Source: Campanula takesimana
Taxonomy: Eukaryota; Streptophyta; Magnoliopsida; Asterales; Campanulaceae
Assembly: GCA_026119855.1 (NCBI GenBank)
Contig: JAOWBW010000025.1
Span: 1,674,001 to 1,738,000 of the forward strand
Length of the DNA stretch: 64,000 nt
Direction: 5' to 3'
A program made the position numbers and the translations under genes. How positions within the stretch are numbered: the stretch's first letter is position 1; each line of letters opens with the position of its first letter. Below are positions 36,079 to 46,077 of this stretch, piece after piece. A model generated the notes under the pieces. It searched no databases and was not told the origin of the DNA. It worked only from the letters and a program-made list of their open reading frames with translations.

Positions 36079-37735
36079 TCAATCCTCAATAACCTGAATA
36101 CCATCTCTGACAGACAACAGATGATCTTCAGGAATAGGACCCCCTAACCGAACTCCACACCAATTATCCGCCCAAAATTTAATATCCCCTCTACCAACAA
36201 CCCAACGGCTATATTCATCTATTTGAGGCAAAAAACAAGAAGCCGCTTGCCAAACATTTGAACTAGACACTGCAAATTGGCAATTATATTTGACACGAAC
36301 CCATTGCGACCACAAAGAATTACCTTTTGTAGCCACCCACGCCAATTTTGCAAGCATCACATTATTCATATCCTCCAATATCCTTATCCCCAAGCCTCCT
36401 TCTTGGATAGGTCTATAAACCACATCCCAAGAAACCCAATGAGCCCTTTTTTCACCACCACTACTCCATAAGAAATTGGACATAATGCTTTCCAACTTAC
36501 GAATTACAACCTTTGGGACTTTAAGCACTCCCAATGAATAAATAGGAATACTGGAAAGCACCGATTTAATGAGAGTTACCTTACCACCAAACGACAGCAG
36601 TCGAGCTTTCCACCCGTCCACCCGTTTTATCATCTTTTCCTCTAACTCCGCAAAATGTATCCTTTTGACTCGTCCTTTGAACAACGGAATCCCCAAATAT
36701 TTGAGAGGGAATTGTTGGTGCGTGCAACCCGACCATCTTCGAATATTATCGATCTCAAACCGTTGCCTTTTAGCACCCACATAAAACCCACTCTTTTCCA
36801 AGTTAATCAGTTAACCCGAAGCCCTTTTATACCTAGTCAACACTTCACGGAGCCCCTCTATTGACCGTTGCCTGCCATTACAGAACAACAACATATCGTC
36901 TGCATACAACAAATGAGTCAAATGAAAATCCCCCCCTGCCATGCTCATACGATCGAAAAACATTGTCTTGAACTGCTTTGCGAAGAGCCCAGGACAGAAT
37001 TTCTTGTGCAATTATAAACAACAGTGGAGATAAAGGATCACCCTGTTTGACCCCCCGAGATGAGGCGAAATAACCGTGGGATACACCCCTATCCGAACAG
37101 AACACCAATTACCCCGCACTAATCTCGAAATCAAGCTGCAGCAGTTGGCATTAAACCCAAACGTCTCCAAAGCCCGAAATAAAAAATCCCACTCAAGGCG
37201 ATCATACGCATTAGACATATCAAGCTTAAAGAGAACATTACCCCCTACAACCTTCTGGTCTATCCGATGAACCATCTCATGTGCCAAGGCAATATTTTCC
37301 TGAATACCCCTACCTTTAATGAACCCTGTCTGCTCAGGCGATATAATTTTTGGTAAAACACTAGCCAAACGAAGGGTCAGGATTTTAGATATTACCTTAT
37401 TCAAAAAGGTAGAAAGACTAATCGGCCTCAAATCCTTAAACCCTGTTGTCTTGTCCACCTTGGGAATCAAAACAAGCATGTTCGATGACAAACCCTTAGG
37501 AAGCTCTTCCCCATGATAAAATAATCTGACAGCTGCAATCACGTCAGCCTTAATGGTAGACCAACAACCTCTGAAAAGCTGACCCGTAAATCCATCAACA
37601 CCCGGAGCACTGTCAGCATTCAAAGATTTAATGGCATCCTAAATCTCGTTTTCCTCAGGTACTGCAGTCAACATCTGATTATCCTCAACTGTGACACCTG
37701 CTGCAATGTCCCGAAAAAGACTATCATCAATCACA
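36079..37735 (-). pseudogene. LINE F reverse transcriptase
   Basis: The RT domain reads on the minus strand from about 37735. A NADSAPGVDGFTGQLF block comes after an early stop near 37640, then VLIPKVDKTTGFKDLRPISL, KLDMSNAYDRLEWDFL, GVKQGDPLSPLLFI and the active site LLYADDMLLFCNG. The C-terminal LINE block follows with KYLGIPLFKGR and WKARLLSFGGKVTLIKSVLSSIP. Frame changes occur near 37100, 37010 and 36810. The endonuclease domain is absent, as expected for 5' truncation. Confidence 0.92.
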
Positions 37736-37748
37736 TGAGGATCTAGTT

Positions 37749-38815
37749 GAGGGGGAGCCAGAACCTTTAAAGAAGCGCAAGTCCACTTCTGCGCCCACTG
37801 CTCCTGCGCCTCAACCCAATACAAAAGACCCTACTTCAAGTACTGAGCATCTTCCATCTCTTCCCAAGAAAACCACTACTGTTCTTTCACCAGTCAGGCG
37901 CCCTGATCCTTTTACGCCTCAGTCCACTCCTGCGCCTACTCCTCCTATTGCTGATTTGAGTATGGTTATTTCTATTCTTCAACAAATTCAGCAGGGACAA
38001 GTGCGCTTGGAATCTCAATTTGAACTTCATGCTTCAATGATTGCTAGTCAGGCAGATGAGATTGTTGTAATTAAGGGGGAGATAACGCACATTGGCGCTG
38101 AAATTAGAGACAAACATTTCCTAACCTCTCAGCAATGGAGCGATGCAATAGCTCAGATGAATGACATGTTCAAAGACACACTTGCTGAACTTCATGAAAG
38201 AATTAGCGCAGGAATCAAACTCACTGATGTCAAGCCTTCATTGATGCTATTAAGCAGGTAGAGACCAGTGTTGCTGCTGACATTAAAAAATTACTTGAGT
38301 TAGTCACTGGTGAAAGTGACAAGTTAGTGTCTGTGATGGACAAACTCAAGGAAATCAAAGATGAGCTAGAAAATGCTCCAGGCACGTATATGGAGTTTGC
38401 GCCCTCTACTGCGCCCTCTTTAAGCACAGGATTTACTGCGCCTTTTAACTCTCGCTCCTTAATTTCAAAGTTAGACATTTTGAAGGAGTTGATTGTTACC
38501 CACTTCAATGCCGCGCATTCCATCTCTGACAGGCGCACAGAAAGAACTTCCTCTGATATACTCTCTGTGCAAGCTGTTGTCGAAGCAAACCTTCAAGTGT
38601 TAGCAGAAAACTTTTCTCAACAGCAAGCCATTACTCAGAGATCCATTGATGAGTATCCAAACATCAATGTTGGTCATCTGCGCTACATCAGAGATGGAGT
38701 TTCTGAGACTTTCACAAATGTCAACCGTACTCATCAACTTACCAAACAAATTCAGCGCTCGGTGATGGAGATCGAAGAAGGATTGAAGGAAGATTATGCG
38801 CCTCCCAACCCTTAG
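37749..38815 (+). pseudogene. Extra Copia B gene, exon 2, part after LINE F
   Basis: It resumes the Ala-Pro-rich frame (PLKKRKSTSAPTAPAPQ, coded with tgcgcc and tgcgcct). It then gives a helical region, ISILQQIQQGQVRLESQFELHASMIASQADEIVVIKGEI, that looks like a coiled coil. A one-base shift near 38240 leads to a second helical frame (38327-38815) with further heptad character. It ends in TAG at 38813-38815. I recognise no known domain. The whole extra gene would be about 600 residues; a structural or RNA-binding role is only a guess. Confidence 0.55.
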
Positions 38816-39330
38816 TGATTTTATTTTGTTTGTAAGTTGTTAGAACTTTTTGAAGTTAGAATATTTTTGATGTTAGATGTTTCAGTGCTTACATGTTTTA
38901 GCACCTCTTTTGATTTTGTTCTGTTCAATACTTGTAATCTGTAACTCCTACATCTCAAATATTAATGAGAACAAAGCATCACAATTATCTCAAACCTTGT
39001 TCACTAAAACTCCTTGTTTGTAGAACAATGAATGAATTGTTTAAAATCATATGCTTCATATTTGCACTGTTTCATACTTTAATGCATTTGACTTTAAACT
39101 TTGTTTAAACACATTTCAAACCAAAACTCATACATTTTGAATGTGTTAACTGTCATTTCTATGTTTCAATTTATAATGTGTTATCCTTTTTGGAATAGAT
39201 TAGAAATCTATATCTTGGACTAGTGTGTGCATTAACTTGAGACATGATTTACCAATTTCATTTATTTGGACATGTTATTATCAAGTATAATGTTTGTCCC
39301 TGATATAGTAGGTAATGGCATCAATCAAAT
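38816..39330 (+). other. 3' untranslated part of Copia B
   Basis: AT-rich sequence between the extra ORF and the polypurine tract. I see no ORF or repeat in it. The GCGCCT word, frequent elsewhere in B, is absent here. Confidence 0.6.
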
Positions 39331-39340
39331 AGGGGGAGAT
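39331..39340 (+). other. Polypurine tract of Copia B
   Basis: agggggagat directly before the 3' LTR. Confidence 0.88.
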
Positions 39341-40162
39341 TTTTGGGTATGCCCACTTATATCTCAATATTCAATGTATAGGATTGATTAGATTTGATTG
39401 ATCCATCACCTAAGTTTTATTTCATGGACTTTAGACCCATATGTAAGAAGTATTTATACTTCATTTTTAGGTAGTCCATTTGAATAGACTAGGCTTAGGA
39501 ATAGGGCAAGATGTCAAGATTCAAGAAAATCACTTTGTTAAGTTTGAGCCGCACCTATGCGCCCCAAGCATTTCCGCCTATGCGCCTATGACAATGCGCA
39601 TCTGCGCCTTGTAGTGCGCGCAAAAGATATGCGCCCTATTGGCTCAATGCGCCCTATTGAAGTAATTCAACACTTGGTGATTTATGAAGACATGAAGACT
39701 TGAAGAGATTCAAACTATGCCAATGATCCAATGGTGGTTAAATAACACGTATGCACCTAGATTTAAGGACACCTGTCCACAACGGTCATATTTGTGTTAT
39801 GTGTCTAACGGCTATAAAAAGACACGTGCTCCACTCAATGAGCTCCAGCACATCTGTCCTTTGATCTTATCTACAAGGGATTTCCAACGGCTAGTTTTTG
39901 GGCTCTACTATAAATACCCCATAACTTCAACCACTTGAAGTTGCTAAGCATTTCAGAATTTCTCTCTCAAGCATTTGTTGAAGATTTGAAGATTGCCCTT
40001 TGAATTCCCAGATTCCTCAAGAACATCTTCATACCTTCATACTTAGCCCAGATCCTCAAGCAAAAACACTTTAGTTTTATTGTGCTCTAAATCTCATAAT
40101 CTAAAGAGCCTTAAAACTAAGAACACACCGCACCTCTTTAAGTTTGATCACTTAGATCTTTC
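39341..40162 (+). repeat. 3' LTR of Copia B, truncated
   Basis: It starts ttttgggtatgcc and is collinear with the 5' LTR to cttagatctttc, where gypsy E begins. It includes the TATA box near 39908 and an uninterrupted copy of the site (catatttgtgttatg) that element D occupies in the 5' LTR. It retains about 20 bases of GC-word sequence near 39580-39600 that the 5' LTR has lost. The last 540 bp or so of the LTR are missing. Confidence 0.93.
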
Positions 40163-41135
40163 TGTAGATACCCCGGGGGGCCACGGCTTGGCTAGAGCAC
40201 GCGTGTTACCCTAGGATGTCTATTTGTGTTTTAGAGTCGCCACCTATGTTTTAGAGGAACATAAGAAAAACCTAATGTTTGTAGCCTAGTTTGATTTTGA
40301 AAACAGAGATTCTTTGTTATGAGGTTCGGGGGTTAGGTTACGAGATGGGAAGTACTTAAACACCCATCTCGCCCAACTAAAGTTGGTCTTGCTTGATCAA
40401 AATCTACATAAATGATGAAATGTTCTTCTTGTTCTTGATGATAAAAAGGGGGGGGGTAAAAAAGGGGTGTTTGGAATGTAGGGAGATAACTTCGTGACTA
40501 GCTTCAATGAAGTGAAGTAGTCTTTGATGTCATGTCCCAAAATGTTTGGGTGATTGCACTTTGATTAAAGCAAAAAGAAAGAGAAAAGGGATGAAGTAGA
40601 AAAGGGGATAAAAGAGTAGTCTTTTACCTATACTTCAAAGAACTTCAAGGATTCCTTCAAAAGGTTCTTAGAAAATGCCTTGTAATTATTTGTGTATAGT
40701 TTTGTTTAGAGATTAAAATCTTCCTCCTCTTCAATGGTGAATTAGAGGTGTTTATATAGGTGAAGAATGTCAGTTTTTGGTGCCAAAACCAAGCCACAAA
40801 CATTAGTTTCGCAGGAAAATCCTGTTAAAAGGAGCAAGGGAGGGATTCTTTGATAAAAATCTGTAACTGACGCCCAGGTGCGCGCGCCTCCTGCCTTGGT
40901 GGCGGGATGCGCGCGCCTCTGGTCCAAAAGGCTGGAAGCGCGCGACTTGGAGATGGTAAAAATGACAGAATGGACTAGAAAGTCAGCACTGTTATTTAGT
41001 TTGGTCCCTGGACTTAACGAAGTCAGTCAGGAACTTAACGGAAGTAACAGAAACTAACGAGAAACACTTAAAATAGGGAGAAACACAAAATCAAATGTGC
41101 AACCGGGGTGAGCGGTCCAAGGCGGGGTGTCTACA
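40163..41135 (-). repeat. 3' LTR of Ty3/gypsy E
   Basis: 973 bp with termini TGTAGA and TCTACA. On the minus strand it starts tgtagacaccccgcc, after the purine-rich gccgaggggctc at 41136-41147 (polypurine tract). A TATA box (minus strand cctatataaacacc) lies near 40750-40760. The 5' LTR of E is not in the window. Confidence 0.88.
40875..40950 (-). promoter_or_regulatory. Three CpG-rich words every 29 bp upstream of the E TATA box
   Basis: Cores GCGCGCGCC, GCGCGCGCC and GCGCGCGAC start at 40880, 40909 and 40938, exactly 29 bp apart, about 115-185 bp upstream of the TATA box on the minus strand. A matching trio lies upstream of the antisense ORF (45021-45087). Confidence 0.65.
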
Positions 41136-41147
41136 GAGCCCCTCGGC

Positions 41148-41327
41148 GACGTGGATTGCAAAGCAAAATGCGTCGACGAAAGAACAAAACATCCGCCGAG
41201 GACATCAGCAAGAAAGAGGCAAAGACTCGATGCAAACAAGAATCTTGAAATTACAAGAGATAGAGGTGCGCTCCCTGTGTGAGCGACTTTTGCTGATAGA
41301 AGGGGTGCGGTGATAGAAATCGGCCCA
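41148..41327 (-). other. Gypsy E untranslated segment next to the polypurine tract
   Basis: It links the LTR to the tandem array. No ORF or repeat is recognised. Confidence 0.5.
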
Positions 41328-41406
41328 CCGTGGCCAATGTTTAGAGTCCGTATAGGGGACTAGCGAGATCCGAGAATCTGTCTGCTGGTTTAGAGTCCGT
41401 ATAGGG
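41328..41406. repeat. 49-bp tandem array, left piece
   Basis: A full unit and the start of the next (gtccgtatagg at 41346 and 41395), cut by the solo LTR. The right piece continues at 44039. Confidence 0.93.
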
Positions 41407-44038
41407 TGTCACGACCCGAAATCTAGGCTCTATTTTATTAGTAATAAATAATTATTATTTATTTATTTGCTTAATTATTTATTTAAATTATTATTTATTT
41501 AAATATTTAATTGTTATAATAATTATGCCTGGCATTTTATTTGGGTCATTTGTGCTAGTGTAGTATTGTTGGGTCTTAATTATTAGTGGGGAGTGGTTTA
41601 TTTTGAGTAGTGTTGGGGAGGGGCCCTAAGTGCAACATTTTGAAATAATTTCCTTACTTCCCCCTCCTCCCTCATCTTCTCCCTCACTCTCCATTTTCCC
41701 AGACAACTCTCTCTCTCTCTCTCTCTCTCTCTAGGTTGTGGGTAAGTTTTTCTCTCTCACTTCTCTCTTCATTTTCTTTATCTTCCTCTTGTTATTTCTC
41801 ATTTCTTAAAACATGAAATGTGTTTAGATCGTCGATAGGATCGCGTAGAATCAAGAATATTCGAATTCCGTCAACTTTCATTATTTTCAAGTAAGTTACT
41901 TTTCCCCCATTTTGATGTTAAAATGTTCATATCATGTTTATATGATGTTTGAGTTGTTATATTTGAACTTTGGATGAGTTTAGAATTTATTTGGAATTTA
42001 TTTGAATTTTGGGTTAAAAATGGTGATTTATGAATGTTGGGTTGATTCTTGATTTTGGTTGATTAAATATTGTTATAGGAGTCTTTTTAGACTTATAAGT
42101 TGTTTGGGCACATTAGTATACTAGTTGAAATGTTGGATTTTGGTGGAAATGTGTTTTGGGTATAAAAATGGAAGAACCCATGTTGTTCTTCCCGATTTCC
42201 AGAAATTCAGAGCATTGGGCGGCCGCACAAAAATGTATGGGCGACCGCGCATCTATCTGAAGGCTTTTGTTCTTGGTTTGAAGGATTTTGGGCGACCGCA
42301 CAGTCCCTTTTGGGCGGCCGCACAGAACCCCTGAAAGTTTACATTTGTTAACTATTGTGTGATTGAAGAATGCGTTTTGATCCAAACCTTGGGTGTCCTT
42401 CTAGTTGACCTTAGTGAACATTGTAGTACACTCTAGAGATAGAATTGGGTCCTTTGTGATCAAGTTTGTGTTTGAAATGAATTAAGTGTTAATTGAGACT
42501 TTGGAACATCTTATTGAGGTATTGTTGGCTTGACTTATCTTTGTGATGATCATTTAGTATATGTTTGGGCATCTTATGATGTGTTCGTGGTTGTTCCAAT
42601 CGAATTGATTTTCGAGTAAGATTTGGTCTGGGTTTTAGGCGATGTCCTATAGTACCTAGAGGGTTGTTATTGAACACCAAAGTGTAGGGTTTAGTCCGGT
42701 CGTGATCATGTTCTAATAAGTGTAACATTTTGGATTCGTTTGGGTTAATTTTGGGTTATAGTCGTTGTACTATTTGTGAGAGACTGTTTGGGTTGTGTTC
42801 TTTATGTGTAACTTGTGAGTATCATCTTTGGAATGTATTTGGTATGGTTCCTCTTTATGGAATTATCGGGTTCTAATAATCATTGTTGTTGTGCTCTTTT
42901 ATGAGAAACTCGTTGTGTTTATTGTTGTTGAACTCTTCTTGAGTAATCGTTTGCATCTTTTATGGTGATTAATTGGTATGATTCCCTACTTTGGAATCAA
43001 TGGTTGTTTATTGTGCTAGTATTTTATTACTTAGCCTTACTTGAAGGTCCAGCTGGTATTTTGTGTGTGTTTGGGCGATGCGAAACATTATGATGGCACA
43101 GCCAAGTCCATTGTGATTGTTGACCATTGTTTTGCCCCCTTATTACCCTCCTCCAGATTGGCCTTGGATGTGAGAAGAGCTAGCTCCCTTGTGTGCATTT
43201 TAGCTTTACTTGGAGCATGACTTTGTGGCATGTCTCCCGTCCTTTGTGACACTTCTTTGGTTATTGGTTCCGGTACCGGGGTTTTCTCTTCGAGCTTTCA
43301 TGCTGCTATGAAGATGTTGATTGTTGATTATTGAAGCTGCGCAGCGACCTTTATTTGGTTCTTTCAGTTGGGTGAAACCTTGGCTATGTATCCACCTATG
43401 AGTGTTTAATTCAGCTTTATGTGTTGCATGATGATGATGGTCGTTATTTCCAACCGGTATGGGACGGTTGGCGATAGGGAGCCTCTCATTTGTTGTTATA
43501 TGTTTATTTATATGATTGATTATTGGATATTACTGTTTGACAGCATGTCACTTATTATTCCGCTGCTATCTGTCTATTGTTAATTGCTATTGGTCATTGC
43601 ATATTAGCATGTCATGTAGTTGCATTAGTAACTTACTGAGATTTATTCTCACCCCGTTTCTTGTTTCAAATTGTTTTTCCTTAACCCCCCCCCCAGGAGG
43701 AAAAGGATTAGGATTCGCGGTTCGAGGAGGACGTCGCGAGGATTGAGATTTTGGGGCAGGTTGTTATGGTTCGGTTTACATTATTTAAATGTATAACCTT
43801 TTGGGGATAGTTTTACCACTATTGACGTCATTAAGAATTGTAATATTTGGTATCTTTGGTGTGAGCTTGTGGAGCTTACACTAGTTGTTTTATGGTGTTG
43901 TTAAACTTGGATTTTCCAAACCTTGTATTAAAATCTTTTGGTTCAAAATGGAATTTTTAACTTCTATATTTTAGAGTTTTGGTTTTAAGTCGACGTCCAG
44001 ATCGCGTATTCCGGACCCGCGGGTTCGGGGTCGCGACA
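41407..44038 (+). mobile_element. Solo LTR of a Ty3/gypsy element, 2632 bp
   Basis: Termini TGTCACGACCC and GGGTCGCGACA; flanked by the duplication taggg (41402-41406 and 44039-44043). No primer site, gag, pol or second LTR is present, so the two LTRs recombined and removed the interior. A (CT)n run at about 41706-41733 and a C-run near 43685 are internal low-complexity features. The end of the same family appears at 2757-3913. Confidence 0.93.
42217..42326 (+). promoter_or_regulatory. Four CpG-rich words inside the gypsy solo LTR
   Basis: Cores GCGGCCGC, GCGACCGC, GCGACCGC and GCGGCCGC start at 42219, 42241, 42292 and 42314, so spaced 22, 51 and 22 bp. Words and spacing are almost those of the Copia D2 LTR, read on the sense strand of each element. 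I could not place a TATA box near this cluster, so its relation to transcription is open. Confidence 0.6.
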
Positions 44039-44590
44039 TAGGGGACTAGCGAGATTCGAGAATCCGTCTGTTGATTTAAAGTCCATATAGAGGACTAGAG
44101 GGATCCGAGAATCCGTCTGCTGGTTTAGTGTCCGTATAGGGGACTAGCGAGATTCGAGAATCCGTCTGCTGGTTTAGAGTCCGTATAGAGGACTAGCGAG
44201 ATCCGAGAATCCGTCTGCTGGTTTAGAGTCCGTATAGGGGACTAGCGAGATCCGAGAATCCGTCTGCTGGTTTAGTGTTCGTATAGGGGACTTGCGGGAT
44301 CCGAGAATCCGTCTGCTGGTTTAGAGTCCGTATAGGGGACTAGCGGGATCTGAGGATCCGTCTGCTGATTTAGAGTCCGTATAGAGGACTAGCGGGATCT
44401 GAGAATCCGTCTGCTGATTTAGAGTCCGTATAGGGGACTAGCGAGATCCGAGAATCCGTCTGCTGATTTAGAGTCCGTATAGGGGACTAGCGGGATCCGA
44501 GAATCTGTCTGCTGCTGTAGAGTCCGTATAGGGGACTAGCGAGATCCGAGAATCCGTCTGCTGGTTTAGAGTCCGTATAGGAGACTTGAG
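44039..44590. repeat. 49-bp tandem array, right piece, about 11 units
   Basis: Unit starts (gtccgtata or variant) at 44081, 44130, 44179, 44228, 44277, 44326, 44375, 44424, 44473, 44522 and 44571, an exact 49-bp period. Units differ by a few bases (ggtttaga/gatttaga, agcgagatc/agcgggatc). Tandem repeats between pol and the 3' LTR are known from Tat/Ogre gypsy elements, which agrees with the position here. Confidence 0.95.
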
Positions 44591-45017
44591 ATGAATGTGA
44601 ATTTGTTGAATAGACTTTACTGATAAAGAGGTGGTGATTCCGGTGGTTCACCACGGACCAAATTGCTATTTTGAAGCTGTATGCTGCTTGGAGTTGCAGT
44701 TGACTTTTGCGGGGTACGGGCACAGTTGACTGCGGACCGAAAGAATGCTTTCCCTTTAGCGAGGAAAATGTCGAGATTGACCTTGACTTTTCTAAGAAAG
44801 ACACACCCTACTTTAAGTCTAGTGGGAGTTTCTATCTAATTTTAATTCTGACATGCCTTAGGGGCGGACCAAATTAATGTGTGCCCAAAGTGTCCCACTC
44901 GTTGTGGGTGAATGTTGCTTTGTTGCTGTAGATTCTGAACTGACTGCAGGTCGAAGGCGTTGAGATGCCTGGGCAGTTGCTGAACTGACAAGGGTTGTTC
45001 TGTTCTGTTGTCTGTCA
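44591..45017. other. Gypsy E non-coding segment
   Basis: It lies between the array and the antisense promoter. No ORF with recognisable content; short frames on both strands look like chance. Confidence 0.5.
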
Positions 45018-45108
45018 ACGGCGCGCGCATCTGGCAATGGAAATGGGAGGCGCGCGCGTTTCAGGTCCAAAGGGGGAGGCGCCCGTGTCTGGGCTGCTGA
45101 TTTACAGC

Positions 45109-45144
<36 letters not shown>

Positions 45145-45174
45145 CTGAACTCGATTTTCCAACAGCTATAAATT
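45018..45174 (+). promoter_or_regulatory. Presumed promoter of the antisense ORF in gypsy E
   Basis: CpG-rich words start at 45021, 45050 and 45079, 29 bp apart, the same period as in the E LTR; even the spacer aggtccaaa is shared. A 33-base T-run follows (45112-45144). A TATA box (ctataaatt) lies at 45166-45174, 83 bp before the ATG at 45257. Together these look like a plus-strand promoter inside a minus-strand element. Confidence 0.6.
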
Positions 45175-45256
45175 TGAACCCATTTTGACCAGTTTGGTCA
45201 CACAGCAATATTCTGCACCATTTCTCATCTCTTTAAGCCTCCAATTCTAGTCAAGA

Positions 45257-45679
45257 ATGGCCCCTATGACTTTTTCCTTTGAGGTGAAAGTGTCTGTCCC
45301 CGAAGGTGAGCAAGTGAAGTCCGTCCCTATTGTGAAGGCACGCCCGAATGTCTTTAACCGTTTGGGGAGGCCTAACGATGTTGTCGTTGAACCCTTGAGG
45401 CCGGCGGTTCGTGTTGAAGCCCCTAGGCCACGCTATTTTCCAAAGAATAAGAAGGGCAAAGACAAGGGCCACTCTCCTCATGTGTGGAAACGCCCATACA
45501 AAGCCCCCGTCAAGGCTTCTTTTGACCAAGGCAAAGGGAAGGGGAAGGTCGTTGATGAAGCTCCGTCCCATCCTAGTGTCTTCTCTCGTCTTGGTGGTTC
45601 CAAGAGTGCTCCGCCCCCACCTAAGAAGGTCAAAGGATATAGCAAGAAGCAATGGGTTCCGAATCCGGAGAAAGATTAG
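45257..45679 (+). CDS. Antisense ORF of gypsy E (aORF), unknown function
   Basis: 140 codons, complete, on the strand opposite to gag-pol. The product is very basic and Pro-rich. It has two copies of a short motif, VFNRLG near residues 33-38 and VFSRLG near 115-120, with Lys-rich stretches between (PKNKKGKDKG, KGKGKV). I see no signal peptide or membrane span. Extra antisense ORFs in this position have been described for several plant Tat-lineage elements, but their role is unknown. It is the only uninterrupted ORF in E, although pol around it is broken. The basic character would suit nucleic-acid binding; that is a guess. Confidence 0.6.
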   Translation: MAPMTFSFEVKVSVPEGEQVKSVPIVKARPNVFNRLGRPNDVVVEPLRPAVRVEAPRPRYFPKNKKGKDKGHSPHVWKRPYKAPVKASFDQGKGKGKVVDEAPSHPSVFSRLGGSKSAPPPPKKVKGYSKKQWVPNPEKD

Positions 45680-46077
45680 ATTTTTCTTTGTACCCCAATA
45701 TTGCAATTAATGGACCACTTGTTTAGGATTTAACATTTTTTATGTCTTTTATTGCTCAACATATCCGTTGTAATGGTTGAAATAGTTCAAGAGATGAATA
45801 AAAATTGCATTTTGTTATGACATGATTGGGTAAAAATTATTATTTTAGACCGCACCCGAAGGTTGCCTACGTTCCTCTTGTAGAGAGGCTCAGGTCTCCG
45901 TAGTTCAAACAAATGAAGACTATTTTTTTTTGTGTGCACCCTATTTTTTGCCTAGACCACCCTTTCGGGTTTTCAATCTAGCGGGCTTCTTTTTTTTGCA
46001 CGTGCTCTAATTTTTGCCTAGGCCGCCCTTGCGGGTTTTCAACCTAGCGAGCGTTTTTTTTTAATGGTCTTTATTTG
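45680..46077. other. Gypsy E spacer between pol end and antisense ORF
   Basis: Contains an imperfect direct repeat of about 80 bp (45955-46055) built around the phrases ttttttgcctag, ccgccctt and gcgggttttcaa. No ORF is recognised. Confidence 0.5.

Larger units (their letters stand above)
34522..37735 (-). mobile_element. LINE F, 5'-truncated, 3.2 kb
   Basis: A minus-strand L1-type LINE. The T-run at 34520-34537 is its poly-A tail, and the 13-bp duplication confirms target-primed insertion. It begins inside the ORF2 RT domain, so ORF1 and the endonuclease are missing. It is a different subfamily from the LINE at 13.6 kb. It sits inside the extra gene of Copia B, so it is younger than B. Confidence 0.95.

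Noticed and set aside
33722..38815. Extra Copia B gene as an envelope gene
   Set aside because: No signal peptide, no membrane span and no fusion-like segment can be seen in any frame; only its position recalls env-like genes.
41328..44590. 49-bp repeat read as a CRISPR-like array
   Set aside because: Units are contiguous with no unique spacers, and lie inside a plant gypsy element. It is an ordinary tandem repeat.
45112..45144. 33-base T-run as the tail of a retroposed minus-strand element
   Set aside because: No target duplication flanks it and no LINE or SINE body lies beside it; simple expansion is more likely.
45251..45706. 151-codon minus-strand ORF opposite the antisense ORF
   Set aside because: It is the complement of the basic plus-strand ORF; the plus strand has the promoter-like sequence and repeated motif. 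The minus frame shows no domain.
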